This document shows positions 9,137 to 18,325 of a DNA stretch of 64,000 nt, one piece after another. Position 1 is the first letter of the stretch. Each line of letters starts with the position of its first letter. Location: contig NZ_JADEWT010000012.1 in the NCBI RefSeq assembly GCF_015207505.1, forward strand, positions 1 through 64,000. Direction: 5' to 3'. Under the pieces are notes generated by a model. The model was not told where the DNA came from, did no database searches, and saw nothing but the letters and a program-made list of their open reading frames with translations. The DNA comes from Tychonema sp. LEGE 06208. Its GTDB lineage: Bacteria > Cyanobacteriota > Cyanobacteriia > Cyanobacteriales > Microcoleaceae. The position numbers and the translations under genes are program-made.

Positions 9137-9586
9137 TTGGAACGGACTTTTTTAGCGATTAAACCCGACGGCGTACAGCGCGGACTCGTCGGTCAAATTA
9201 TCAGTCGTTTTGAAGCCAAAGGCTTCACGCTAGTTGGGATGAAGCTAATCACGGCGAGTCGGGAACTAGCCGAACAGCATTACGCCGTACACAAAGAAAG
9301 ACCGTTTTTTGCGGGACTGGTAGACTTCATCATTTCTGGGCCAATGGTGGCGATGGTGTGGGAAGGCGAGGGCGTGGTGGCGTCGGCGAGAAAAATCATT
9401 GGCGCTACAAATCCTCTGTATTCTGAACCTGGGACAATTCGCGGCGATTTTGGTGTGAATGTCGGCCGCAACATCATTCACGGTTCTGATGCTGTGGAAA
9501 CTGCGAACCAAGAAATTAATCTCTGGTTCAAATCGGATGAATTGAGTAATTGGACTTCTTGCTTGAGTCCTTGGATTCTGGAGTAG
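9137..9586 (+). CDS. ndk: Nucleoside diphosphate kinase
   Basis: The 149-residue enzyme transfers the gamma-phosphate among nucleoside di- and triphosphates through a phosphohistidine. The start is TTG at 9137: AGGAG at 9126-9130 lies six bases before it, and [15 protein letters not shown] is the exact family N-terminus. The active-site histidine is residue 115 in [20 protein letters not shown] and the C-terminal W are also conserved. It appears monocistronic, between repeat-filled gaps. Confidence 0.96.
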   Translation: MERTFLAIKPDGVQRGLVGQIISRFEAKGFTLVGMKLITASRELAEQHYAVHKERPFFAGLVDFIISGPMVAMVWEGEGVVASARKIIGATNPLYSEPGTIRGDFGVNVGRNIIHGSDAVETANQEINLWFKSDELSNWTSCLSPWILE

Positions 9587-9674
9587 TATTGATATTCTCC
9601 CGATAGTTAATCGGGAGATATTCTAAGTTTTAATCAATACAAAGCCGGATTTATATAGAAACCGAATTTCTTCC

Positions 9675-9853
9675 TAAATCCCAGAAATTGGGTTTGTTTC
9701 GAAATTTATTGCGCCCAACCGAAAATCTCATAGAAACCCGGTTCCTCGCTACGAAACGATAGAATTAGATGGACTTAAATCCCCGAAACCGGGTTTGTTT
9801 CGAGATTTATTGCGCCCAACCGAAAATCTCATAGAAACCCGGTTTCTCGCTAC
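9675..9853. repeat. Two direct copies of a 78-bp repeat, 101-bp period
   Basis: Copy one (9675-9752) and copy two (9776-9853) share TTTATTGCGCCCAACC, GAAAATCTCATAGAAACCCGG and the end CTCGCTAC. Each copy contains a palindromic GAAACCGGGTTT-type core, related to the element at 1399-1514. Confidence 0.8.
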
Positions 9854-9860
9854 CCAATGA

Positions 9861-10290
9861 ATGAAATTCGAGCGCAAATCCGCGATTGTTAACGGCCATT
9901 CTCCAATTCGCGGGATGGTGGAAATCGAACAGGCGCAGTTGAGCGGGGAACAGGGAGAAAGGGAACATCAGCGCGATCGCGAACAAATACAATTATACAA
10001 GCAAAAGGAAGAAGAGCAGAAAGATCGCGATCGAGATAAAATGATAAAAAGCGCGATCGCCAACTTGAGAATATCATCTTTTTTGTCGGAACTGCGATCG
10101 GCGGCGGCCAAATCTTTTCAGCAGCCTATCCCTAATCAAGGATACACCCATTAAATGGCAACCCGATTCTTCCCTCCCGCTTCATCCCTTCACCGCGACG
10201 ATTATCTGGAGTTTGCTTGGCGGTTTAGGATTGGGCGGGCTGATATTAGTTATGCTGTGGGTGGTAAGGAAAATATTCCCCAAGTCGTAG
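9861..10290 (+). pseudogene. Possible frameshifted coiled-coil protein with a C-terminal membrane anchor
   Basis: The first frame (9861-10154) encodes 97 residues with a very charged stretch rich in E, Q, R and D (GEQGEREHQRDREQI), likely coiled coil. It then stops. The +1 frame continues to TAG at 10288-10290 and encodes a textbook membrane span (TIIWSLLGGLGLGGLILVML) followed by a basic tail. Joined, they would make a tail-anchored protein broken by a frameshift between about 10120 and 10150. The upstream repeat pair may also have replaced the original start. Both parts could instead be chance frames in HIP1-rich DNA. No family recognised. Confidence 0.35.
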
Positions 10291-10531
10291 TCGCAGCTAA
10301 GAAAAATATTGCCCAGGTAGGGGCGACTTCACCAACAATCTTTAATTCCCACCGACAATTTACATAAACCCGCCCCCACCCAACTACGAACCTAAATAAA
10401 ACTCATCAAACAAAAAAACCGGCTTTCTTACCAAAACCAGCCTACCCCGAACACAAAACACAATCGCGATCGGCCATTGCTTTCATAATATATCCCTAGG
10501 GCAAATGTTATTAAAATTATTAAGGTGAACA

Positions 10532-12211
10532 GTGTTATCCCGAAAAAATAGGATTGGACTATGGACGGCATCGTTTTTAACTGGATTGGTAGGAATTATT
10601 AACCTGCTATCTGCCGTAACTCCCAGTTTACCCGATCGCCGAAATTGGCTGGAACCGTTTTTTCCTTTTACCGTCCGTGCAGGAAGCCATTTTTTTGCAG
10701 CAGTTATCGGGTTTATGTTGCTAACTTTAGCTGCTAATTTGTTGCGGCGCAAGCGGATTGCTTGGTTGTTGACTGTGGGACTGTTAAACGTTTCTATCGT
10801 AGTTCATTTAGTTAAGGGATTAGATATTGAAGAAAGTTTGCTTTCTGGGGTGCTGCTGTTGCAATTATTGGTGATGCGGAAGACATTTACCGCTCAATCC
10901 GATCGCCCTTCAATTGCTCAAGGAATCCGCGTTTTGGTAGGCGCTTTATTATTTACACTCGCTTACGGTACGGCTGGTTTTTATATATTGGACGGGCGTT
11001 TTGAAGTTAACGAACGAGCAGTTAATTTCAATTTGGACGATGCTTTGTACCAGACTTTCGCTATGTTTTTTACGGCGGACAATGCGGGTTTGGTTCCGAA
11101 AACTCGGTTTGCTAACTTTTTCGCAGATTCGATTTATGCTGTCGGTGCGGTAACGCTTGGTTACGCACTTTTGATGCTGCTGCGGCCGGTGCTGCTGCGA
11201 AATTCGGCAAGTATTTCGGAACGCAATAAAGCTCAGGAAGTTGTAGAAGAATACGGGCGGACAACCCTAGCGAGACTGGCGTTGCTTGAGGATAAATCTT
11301 ATTATTTTAGTGCTTCGGGAAAAAGTACGATCGCCTACGTGCCCAAAGGTAGAGGCGCGATCGCCCTCGGAGACCCCATCGGGCCTGCAGAAGACCGCAA
11401 AGAGGCAATTCTGGGGTTTCAAGAATTTTGCGATCGCAACGATTGGTATCCAGCATTTTATCAAACTTTGCCCGACGATTTAGAAATGTATTCTACTCTC
11501 GGTTTTCGAGTATTACAAATTGGCGAAGAAGCGATTGTAAATCTCAAAAGTTTTACTCTCAAAGGCAAGGCAAATCAAAACTTAAGAACTGCGATTAACC
11601 GACTGACAAAAGCAGGCCATCGTATTGAATTTTACGAACCTCCTTTAAGTTTGGAATTGATGCGACAAATGAAATCTGTTAGCGACGAGTGGCTGCAAAT
11701 GGTTCAGGGTGCGGAAAAACAGTTTTCTGTGGGTTGGTTTAACGAGGCATATTTGCAGAAAACGCGCGCCGTAGCAATTCACACTCCCGACGGTAAAATT
11801 AGTGCTTTTGCGAATATGATATCTGTGGGTAATGATGCGATCGGAGTTGATTTAATGCGGCGGCGCACTGAGGTAGAAAATGGCACGATGGAGTGTTTGT
11901 TTGCTTCGATGTTGCAGCACTGTCAAGAATTGGGCTATGCAGAATTTGATTTGGGTTTGTCGGCTTTGGCGGGAGTCGGAGAAGAGGGTAAATCCGGGCG
12001 GTTAGAAAAGGTTTTGATTTATCTTTCGGATCACTTGAGCAAGTTTTATAATTTTAAGGGATTGCACAGTTTTAAAGATAAGTTTGGGCCGCGCTGGGAA
12101 CCGCGTTATTTTGTTTATCCAAGTTTGGGAAGTTTGCCGGATGTTGTGGTTGCTTTGATTCGGGCCGATTCGGGCGATAGGCTTTTGGATTATTTGCGTC
12201 CGGGAAGTTAG
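10532..12211 (+). CDS. DUF2156 phosphatidylglycerol lysyltransferase-like membrane protein (MprF-like)
   Basis: The 559-residue protein starts at GTG with an AGGTG-type site at 10522-10526. Residues about 10-215 form six or so membrane segments. Residues about 240-545 are a DUF2156 domain with two GNAT-like folds: KSTIAYVPKGRGAIALGDPIGP, RTAINRLTKAGHRIEF, GVDLMRRRTEVENGTMECLF, and the C-terminal FKDKFGPRWEPRYFVYP. Relatives transfer Lys or Ala from aminoacyl-tRNA to phosphatidylglycerol, altering surface charge. At 559 residues it is shorter than full MprF (about 840), lacking most of the flippase part. The amino acid transferred is unknown. Confidence 0.8.
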   Translation: MLSRKNRIGLWTASFLTGLVGIINLLSAVTPSLPDRRNWLEPFFPFTVRAGSHFFAAVIGFMLLTLAANLLRRKRIAWLLTVGLLNVSIVVHLVKGLDIEESLLSGVLLLQLLVMRKTFTAQSDRPSIAQGIRVLVGALLFTLAYGTAGFYILDGRFEVNERAVNFNLDDALYQTFAMFFTADNAGLVPKTRFANFFADSIYAVGAVTLGYALLMLLRPVLLRNSASISERNKAQEVVEEYGRTTLARLALLEDKSYYFSASGKSTIAYVPKGRGAIALGDPIGPAEDRKEAILGFQEFCDRNDWYPAFYQTLPDDLEMYSTLGFRVLQIGEEAIVNLKSFTLKGKANQNLRTAINRLTKAGHRIEFYEPPLSLELMRQMKSVSDEWLQMVQGAEKQFSVGWFNEAYLQKTRAVAIHTPDGKISAFANMISVGNDAIGVDLMRRRTEVENGTMECLFASMLQHCQELGYAEFDLGLSALAGVGEEGKSGRLEKVLIYLSDHLSKFYNFKGLHSFKDKFGPRWEPRYFVYPSLGSLPDVVVALIRADSGDRLLDYLRPGS

Positions 12212-12273
12212 GCAATTTTAGATTGAAGATTGAAGGTTTTAACGCAGCAATTACCAACAAATAGGAGCGGTTT

Positions 12274-12516
12274 ATGAATTTGACGCTGAATCTATCACCT
12301 GAATTGGAGCAATATCTCTTACAGTCTGCTGAGCGGCGCGGTATTTCTGTGGAGGAAGTAACCTTGCAAATTCTGATGGGATGTATGCAGAGTCAGGAAC
12401 AGGATTTGATCGCATCTGGGGCGGTGTGTGATGTTTGGTCTCCCTATGATGCGTTTGATGCTGCACAGACGATGCTGGGAGTTTTAAAGCAATCGAAAGC
12501 TCAAAAGGATGAGTAA
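12274..12516 (+). CDS. Small RHH-like protein, possible antitoxin or regulator
   Basis: The 80-residue protein begins MNLTLNLSPELEQYLLQSAERRGISVEEV, a short strand followed by a helix pair as in ribbon-helix-helix proteins. AGGAG lies at 12262-12266 before the ATG. The C-terminal half (VWSPYDAFDAAQTMLGVL) is a short tail. Its stop overlaps the ATG of the next, broken gene (GATGAGTAA). Such small proteins often pair with a following gene in cyanobacteria. Here the partner looks like a retropepsin-like protease rather than a nuclease toxin, so the antitoxin label is inference only. Confidence 0.6.
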   Translation: MNLTLNLSPELEQYLLQSAERRGISVEEVTLQILMGCMQSQEQDLIASGAVCDVWSPYDAFDAAQTMLGVLKQSKAQKDE

Positions 12517-12675
12517 TGTGGAACGATTTTCTTTTGTATCTGTTAATAATGCTTTAGGGGAAATTGGACTCGGGCTGAAAATGTACCGTTGATTTTGGGT
12601 CAGGTGAATTTCTTTATGGAGTTCGATGTTTGTTTTTATCGATCGCAATTGGCGTTTAATGTTAGTCCTCCTTGA
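12509..12675 (+). pseudogene. Retropepsin-like aspartic protease gene, internally deleted
   Basis: The start ATG at 12509 overlaps the stop of the RHH-like gene and opens a frame MSNVERFSFVSVNNALGEIG that ends after 27 codons. A second frame then encodes VPLILGQVNFFMEFDVCFYR and SQLAFNVSPP, ending at TGA 12673-12675. I recall that stretch as the usual C-terminus of small cyanobacterial retroviral-type aspartic proteases. The central part, including the DTG active site, is missing. N- and C-terminal ends survive around a deletion, so the gene is dead. The family assignment is from memory of the C-terminal motif. Confidence 0.55.
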
Positions 12676-12993
12676 CTGGTTTAACTGGTTCCGAGGCTCT
12701 GCCTGGGAACCCATATCACTCTTGCTCTGCCTCGGCTGGAGAAATCGAACGGACATGATATGACCAATGACTAATGACTAATGACTAATGACTAATGACT
12801 GTTGACTGTTGACTGTTAGCTGTTAGCTGTTAGCTGTTAGTTGTTAGTTGTTATTGGGAATTGAGAATTGGGCGGAGCGAAGCGGAGGGATTGGGAATTC
12901 GTAGCGAGTAACCAATAACCAATAACTAATAACCAATAACAACTAACCAATTCCCAACAACTAATGACCAATGACTAATGACTAATGACTAAG
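12676..12993. repeat. Dispersed palindrome plus two heptanucleotide arrays
   Basis: 12689-12715 holds a GGTTCCGAGGCTCTGCCTGGGAACC-type dispersed sequence. From 12761 to 12852 run CTAATGA, CTGTTGA and TTAGCTG units. From 12906 to 12993 run CCAATAA and CTAATGA units that end exactly at the stop codon of the minus-strand glycosyltransferase. No gene is present. Confidence 0.75.
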
Positions 12994-14220
12994 TTATGCC
13001 AAGCCCCGAAGTGGCACGCGCTGCTTCTGCAAAACCTCTGAGTACAGCTTTTCTAGCTCAGTAATATTCTGACTGAGAGTGTACCGCTCGATCGCCCGTT
13101 GGCGTGCTTTTTGGCCAAGCAGCATTCCAAACTCAGGATGATCGCAAAACAGCGGCAGCAAAGTTTGTAACTGACTCCGCACCCGCTGAGTGTTCAAAAC
13201 TATCCCCGCCCCTTCCTCCAAGGCTTCGCCGTCAGCACCGGCATCCGTTGCCAAACAAGCTAAACCGCAGGCCATCGCTTCCAGCAGCGACAGCGACAGT
13301 CCCTCCACCAAAGAAGGCAAAATAAATACATCTGCACCACGCAGAATTTCGATCCGGCGCTCCTCCTCGGCGACAAATCCGAGCCACACAATGCCCTCCT
13401 CTTCGCCGTAGGACAGTTGCAGCGACGCAGCTAAGGGCCCGTCGCCCACGATGGCCAATACGTTACCAGGCTCAAAATTACAGTGTTTCCAAGCCTTCAG
13501 TAGAGCCTCAACATTTTTCTCCGGCGCAATCCTGCCTTGGTAGACAAAAAGTCGATCGGCCTTTAACTCCGACTTCAACCCCGAAGGCCCAGGAGAATAC
13601 TTCGTCGCGTCTACGCCATTGGGAATCACAGCTACCCGTTCTTCCGGCACTCCCAACTTCACCAAAATATCTCGCTGAATGTAAGAAAATACGATCGTCG
13701 AGTCGTAGTGAGCCAAAAACGGAGCATACAGTTGATACATCAGGTGTTGAGTTCCCGATGTCAAATTCCGCAATTTGCGATCGAACGGCGGGTGAAAAGT
13801 CGCCACCAAAGGCAAATTCAATTCTTGACAAATTTCCGGCAGCAGAAAGTCTAGAGGCGAAAGCGTCAGGGAAGCGTGAACAACATCGGGTTTCAGCCTC
13901 CGCAAAGATTTCATCAACACGGTGCGGGATTTGAGAGTCGGAATCGTATAAATTTGCGATTTGTAGTGACAGGGTAAAGAAACTTCATTGCAACTCGCCG
14001 GCGAGAGCGAATTGGTAAATGAAGTTTGAGCAATGGAAGCTCCCCGTTTCCCATTTGCCATGCTCCACGCTGTATTGTTCCTGTCCAGCGGGCCGGCTTC
14101 TTGGGCAAAGTGCAGGAAACTTACCTGGTATCCCCGGTCTAACAGTGCGTTGGTGACTTCCCTGGAGTAAGTGACGTTACCGCAAAAAGGTGATTTTTTT
14201 CCTAGCCAAGCGATGTGCAT
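12994..14220 (-). CDS. GT4-family glycosyltransferase
   Basis: The 408-residue protein has a two-Rossmann GT-B fold. The N-terminal domain starts MHIAWLGKKSPFCGNVTYS, the usual Gly-containing acceptor loop. The C-terminal domain carries the sugar-nucleotide site: VFVYQGRIAPEKNVEALL-like strand-loop and EGLSLSLLEAMACGLACLAT with the E-x7-E motif. GIPNG-type IPNGVD occurs mid-protein. It is a retaining, soluble or peripheral enzyme for glycolipid or polysaccharide synthesis; the donor and acceptor cannot be told. It lies 26 bases downstream of the MFS gene on the same strand, so the two may be co-transcribed. Its stop abuts a repeat array. Confidence 0.88.
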   Translation of the reverse strand: MHIAWLGKKSPFCGNVTYSREVTNALLDRGYQVSFLHFAQEAGPLDRNNTAWSMANGKRGASIAQTSFTNSLSPASCNEVSLPCHYKSQIYTIPTLKSRTVLMKSLRRLKPDVVHASLTLSPLDFLLPEICQELNLPLVATFHPPFDRKLRNLTSGTQHLMYQLYAPFLAHYDSTIVFSYIQRDILVKLGVPEERVAVIPNGVDATKYSPGPSGLKSELKADRLFVYQGRIAPEKNVEALLKAWKHCNFEPGNVLAIVGDGPLAASLQLSYGEEEGIVWLGFVAEEERRIEILRGADVFILPSLVEGLSLSLLEAMACGLACLATDAGADGEALEEGAGIVLNTQRVRSQLQTLLPLFCDHPEFGMLLGQKARQRAIERYTLSQNITELEKLYSEVLQKQRVPLRGLA

Positions 14221-14246
14221 TCGAGTAAATCAGAGTTTGTTATTTT

Positions 14247-15818
14247 TTAGATTCGATCGACTTTGCTATTAGTGCTACGGAAAATATACCAGGTTAAGAC
14301 ACCGCCAGCGATCGCCAATCCAGCCAAAGCCAAAAACACAGCGGGTAAACCCAGAAATGTTTCCGCTACTCCCGCCAAAGCTAATGGTAAACTCAAAGCG
14401 ATATTAGTGGCATTATTTTGCAGCCCGAAGACTTTTCCCCGCATTTCTTCTGGGGTTTCTGATTGAATTGTCGTCTGCATCGGCACTCCTACCAATGAGG
14501 CAAATAAACCCAACAGGGTAATAAAAAGCACCGAGATCCACAAATGGTGTGTAAATGCAGAAAGGCCCAGCAGAGCAAGTGCCATCCCAACCGATCCGAT
14601 TAAACTCAGTTGGGAATGAGAAAATTTGTGACCGAGATAGCCGACAGTTGTTGCCCCAACAGCCATCCCCACACCCACCGCAGCCAGCAAAAAGCCAAAT
14701 TGCGACGCTTTCATACCGGGCAGCATTTCTGCCAGCCGCACCGCTAGAACTGCCAAGGCTGCAAAAATGGAAAATAGAATAATTAGTTGAATTAAAGCAT
14801 TGCGGACTTTCGGTTGATCGTTGATGTAACGCAGGCCGTCTTTTAAATCTGCTAGGGGATGTGGCGGTTCGTGTTCGGGTTCGTTTTTTTCGCCTGTTTT
14901 CATCAACAGCAACAGCACTCCGGCGAAGGCGTAACTTCCGCCTACTACTATTTCTTTGCCGATGCCGATTCCGCCGCCGAGGTTGGTGAATAGGGTGTCG
15001 GCTAAAGCTAGTAAGGGTTCTCCGACGGCAAAGCCAATAATCACCGAACCCATCATGGTGGTGGTGTAGAGGGAGTTTGCCGATAGCAGGTGGCGGCGTT
15101 CCACAATTAGCGGAATCACTGACTGTTCTGCTGGGGCGAAAAATTGAGTTAGGGTCGAAACTAGGAATGTTACTAGCAGCAGCAAGCAGAATCCCAGGGG
15201 TAGTTTACCGATTTCAAAACCGTCTGAGAGCCACAGCAGCAGGGGTAATGCTAGTACGAAGCCTCCCCGCAGCAGGTTTGTGGCTACGAGCACGGCTTTT
15301 TTCGGCCACCGATCGACATACACGCCTGCAGCGGCACCGAACAGCACTGCGGGTATGGTAAAGGCGATCATGATTGCTGATACCCATCTGCTGATGCTTT
15401 GATCTGGCGCTTGAAACCGGCTGGCTACGAGGGCGATCGTCAGTACGAGATAAACTTTATCTGCTAGTTGGGAGAATATTTGTCCGCTCCACAGTGCTAG
15501 AAAATTGCGGTTTTTGATGACTGGCAAAAATCCTGTTTGTGTTTCGGGAGTTTCGGTAAATGTTTCGGATATTTCTGCTGCTGGCTCTGCTTTTGGCTGC
15601 GGGGGGATTGCTGCGGGTGGTTGGCCGTTACTTTTGCTCGCGTCTGTTTCTGGATTTGTCGGATATTTATCCATTTCTGTGTGTTGGGCGTTGCTCCATT
15701 GTCGATCGGCCAAAACAGGCTCCGACTGAAAATCTGGACAATTTTCTCGTTCTTCCATCTTGTGGTTGGTCGCAGCTAAAATAGATGTTCTCAAATCAGA
15801 ATCGGACAGTCGCATCAT
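14247..15818 (-). CDS. MFS transporter (EntS/MFS_3-like exporter)
   Basis: The 523-residue protein has about 105 residues of Pro/Glu-rich cytoplasmic leader, then roughly twelve membrane segments starting at FLPVIKNRNFLALWSGQIFS. The loop YVDRWPKKAVLVATN matches the MFS loop 2-3 signature (G/DxxxDRxxRR type). TPEEMRGKVFGLQNNATNIA is the matching second-half loop. The family exports siderophores, drugs or other small molecules. The longest start (ATG ATG at 15813-15818) is given. Internal Met at residue 21 or 49 is equally possible because no ribosome site decides. It shares a strand with the GT4 gene 26 bases downstream. Confidence 0.85.
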   Translation of the reverse strand: MMRLSDSDLRTSILAATNHKMEERENCPDFQSEPVLADRQWSNAQHTEMDKYPTNPETDASKSNGQPPAAIPPQPKAEPAAEISETFTETPETQTGFLPVIKNRNFLALWSGQIFSQLADKVYLVLTIALVASRFQAPDQSISRWVSAIMIAFTIPAVLFGAAAGVYVDRWPKKAVLVATNLLRGGFVLALPLLLWLSDGFEIGKLPLGFCLLLLVTFLVSTLTQFFAPAEQSVIPLIVERRHLLSANSLYTTTMMGSVIIGFAVGEPLLALADTLFTNLGGGIGIGKEIVVGGSYAFAGVLLLLMKTGEKNEPEHEPPHPLADLKDGLRYINDQPKVRNALIQLIILFSIFAALAVLAVRLAEMLPGMKASQFGFLLAAVGVGMAVGATTVGYLGHKFSHSQLSLIGSVGMALALLGLSAFTHHLWISVLFITLLGLFASLVGVPMQTTIQSETPEEMRGKVFGLQNNATNIALSLPLALAGVAETFLGLPAVFLALAGLAIAGGVLTWYIFRSTNSKVDRI

Positions 15819-16030
15819 AGGATTGGGGGGTGGCTCGCTGGGGATGGTTCAGGGTTGGGGATGTGAAGTTCAAATTGAGTTTTTTAGCTCCTAAATTTAA
15901 TAATTTATAACTTGATCTATTATCTAATGTTGCGAGAATGTTGGAAATTTACCTGAAATTGCTGACAGGTTCGGATATCCGCCGGCTCGGGGTGCTGTAC
16001 GATCGCCCGTTCACTTCTTTAACCTAAAAT

Positions 16031-16906
16031 TTAAAACTCAAAATTCTCTAAGTAAGTGTCGATCGAGCTTCCCGATCGAATCGTGCAACCTAAATGATAC
16101 TGGGCATACTGTCGCAAAATATTTTCGACAGATACCCAAGCTGCGCGATCGGCAATCCCCTCTTCTAGTTCTGCACTACCCAACTGTTGCAGCGCTGCTA
16201 ATTCCTTAGCATTTATATGGAAGTTTGTCAAGTGTTTGCTGTCGCTCGTTGGCCGGGAACGGGAAGCGACTCTGTAGGAGCTGCCAATTTCAGAGGATAG
16301 TTCAGCTTCTAAGTTAGCTAATTCTGGCAAGCTAAAGGTTCCCCCAGAGGGTATACTAAAGCCGGTTTGCCAGTTCGGATCGCTGAAATTGGGGGCGATC
16401 GGTTGTCTGGTGGTGCCGCAGACTTGGACTTGGGGCGCGAGCCCGGCTAGGGCGAGCAAGTGAAAAATACCTTGGGCGAGGTGGGCGATGAGGACGGCGG
16501 CGGATTGGATTTCTGTGCGATCGGACAAACGCTCCAAACGGCTCAAGTGTTCGCCCAGCAAAAAGAAGAGGTCTTCTTGGGGCTCGTCGGAAAGGGCGCT
16601 GGCGATCGCCAATTCGGCCAGATATTGCGCGGCTGCGAGTTTTCCCAAGTTGCGGCTCAAACCCGGATAGGATTCGACGGTGGACGCTTGGGTAATTTTG
16701 TCGAGCGATCGGCCTTTAGCAATTAGCAATTCGTTGACGACAAATAACTCGCTTCTACCGCCAATGCTCGATCGCTGTTTGCGAACACCGGGCGCTACAG
16801 CTCGAATTAAGCCGAATTCCCGCGTCAAAACTGTCAGCAGGCGATCGGATTCGCCGATGGGCGCACTCTTAAGATTGATTCCAGTTGCTTTGTAAGTTCG
16901 ATTCAC
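16031..16906 (-). CDS. recO: DNA repair protein RecO
   Basis: The 291-residue protein helps load RecA onto SSB-coated single-strand DNA in the RecFOR pathway. The N-terminal OB fold begins with the family pattern YKATGINLKSAPIGESDRLL and LTREFGLIRAVAPGVRK. A helical domain follows (LAAAQYLAELAIASALSDEP). A usual zinc-binding Cys cluster is reduced to VCGTTRQPIAPNF, as in many cyanobacterial RecO. It has the same orientation as deoC upstream and the MFS/GT4 genes downstream. Confidence 0.93.
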   Translation of the reverse strand: MNRTYKATGINLKSAPIGESDRLLTVLTREFGLIRAVAPGVRKQRSSIGGRSELFVVNELLIAKGRSLDKITQASTVESYPGLSRNLGKLAAAQYLAELAIASALSDEPQEDLFFLLGEHLSRLERLSDRTEIQSAAVLIAHLAQGIFHLLALAGLAPQVQVCGTTRQPIAPNFSDPNWQTGFSIPSGGTFSLPELANLEAELSSEIGSSYRVASRSRPTSDSKHLTNFHINAKELAALQQLGSAELEEGIADRAAWVSVENILRQYAQYHLGCTIRSGSSIDTYLENFEF

Positions 16907-16940
16907 TCGATTTTAGATTTTAGATTTTAGAATTACTACA

Positions 16941-17044
16941 ATACCAAATCCAGGTCTGGGTTCCCCTTTATGAACCAGTCGGCAAGCGGCCGACAAAACT
17001 TTGACTCGCTCAGCAGTTTCAACCGCCCCCTCCTAACGCGGATG
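16941..17044. repeat. Second copy of the ATACCAAAT element, right end eroded
   Basis: It begins ATACCAAATCCAGGT and keeps TTTATGAACCAGTCGGC, CCGACA and GTTTCAACCGCC in the order seen at 6818-6927. The right inverted end is lost after GCGGAT and runs into heptanucleotide units. It lies 35 bases upstream of the recO start, so it could carry or disturb the recO promoter. Confidence 0.65.
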
Positions 17045-17453
17045 ACTAACTAATGACTGATAACTGATGACTAATAACTAATAACTAATAACTAAATGAT
17101 AATTAATAGGCGGTAATATCTATAGCAATCATTGCAGGATTCGCAAAATTTGTAGGTAGTGCTAAGAGTGCCGACCCCCAAGGATCGCAGCTTTTTGCGA
17201 GGGGAAGAACCCTACAATAAATTATACAAATGATGCGAGGCTTGCTATAACGAACCGCGAAGGCGCTAAGAACGCGAAGTCAGAGAAAGAAGAAGATGTA
17301 CGTCCTTACTACCCTTGGGGAACGGCTTCGCCGCCGATCGCACTACAAGCGTCTTCGCGGTTCGATCGTTCCGATGCTACTGAATTCGATCTAACTACTA
17401 ACTACTGACTACTAACTACTGACTAATGACTACTGACTAATGACTACTGACTA
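17045..17453. repeat. Gap with heptanucleotide arrays and dispersed repeats
   Basis: 17041-17098 carries CTAATAA/CTGATGA units. 17247-17300 holds a dispersed AACGAACCGCGAAGGCG sequence also seen, inverted, near 3115-3145. 17365-17386 is TTCCGATGCTACTGAATTCGAT, similar to the end of the element at 29520. 17393-17456 holds CTACTGA/CTAATGA units that supply the deoC stop codon. No gene is seen. Confidence 0.65.
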
Positions 17454-18131
17454 CTAACTATTGCCTAATTTATCGCGCTGGCGGATTAATTCCGGGCCGC
17501 GAGAAGTCCCCAAACGAGTAGCACCAGCTACTACCAAATCTAAAGCTTGTTCGTGAGTCCGAATTCCCCCAGCCGCTTTAATCCCAATCCGTCCCTTCGT
17601 AACTTCGTTCAGCAGTCGCACATCGTCAACTGTCGCCGCGCCAAAAAAGCCAGTGTTGGTTTTTATATAAGCAACACCAGCTTCCATACAAATTTCAGCA
17701 GCTAATTGTTTTTCGGCATCGGAAAGCAGCGAACTTTCGATAATTGCTTTGATAGTTTTTCCGGTTTGTTCGCAAATTTCGGCTAATTCCCGGTGGAATT
17801 CGTCGATTCTGCCAGCTTTCAATAATCCTAAGTTAACAGAGACATCTAACTCTACGGCTCCATTATCTGCGGCTTCTAGAGCTTCGTAAAGTTTTACCGT
17901 TGAAGTCGAAGCACCAGTGGGAAAACCGATAACAGTGCAGACTTTGGGCTTTTTGCCGTGCAGCAATTGAACTGCTTGTCGGACGTAGGCGGGATACACG
18001 CACACTGTCGCAAACCCAAATCTCTCTGCTTGTTGGCAACAGTTTTCTACTTGATCTGGCGTCGCAGTCGGATCGATCAGGCCGTAGTCGATCAAGGGGG
18101 CAATATCGATGTCTGCCTGGTTTCGAGCCAT
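17454..18131 (-). CDS. deoC: Deoxyribose-phosphate aldolase
   Basis: The 225-residue class I aldolase splits 2-deoxyribose 5-phosphate into glyceraldehyde 3-phosphate and acetaldehyde. The Schiff-base Lys lies in AYIKTNTGF and the second essential Lys in [26 protein letters not shown] and [11 protein letters not shown] are further family blocks. The TIM barrel is complete. The last codons and TAG fall in a heptanucleotide array. About 45 bases upstream of its ATG begins an IS200/IS605-type element, so its native promoter region may be separated from the gene. Confidence 0.93.
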   Translation of the reverse strand: MARNQADIDIAPLIDYGLIDPTATPDQVENCCQQAERFGFATVCVYPAYVRQAVQLLHGKKPKVCTVIGFPTGASTSTVKLYEALEAADNGAVELDVSVNLGLLKAGRIDEFHRELAEICEQTGKTIKAIIESSLLSDAEKQLAAEICMEAGVAYIKTNTGFFGAATVDDVRLLNEVTKGRIGIKAAGGIRTHEQALDLVVAGATRLGTSRGPELIRQRDKLGNS

Positions 18132-18325
18132 TGTTGTTTATCCGAAGTAACTGCTTCCTTATTATAGGAGACAAGCTGAAAACCCTGTGACTTCAGTCCA
18201 GGGATGAAAGGTCACGGGAGACTTTAGTCTCAAGCGTCAGACTCCTGTTTCATCATTGTAAACTTTTTTGACTTACCAAACCATCTTATGTCAAACGATA
18301 TAAGATAAAAGCGGGAGGTAAAGCC

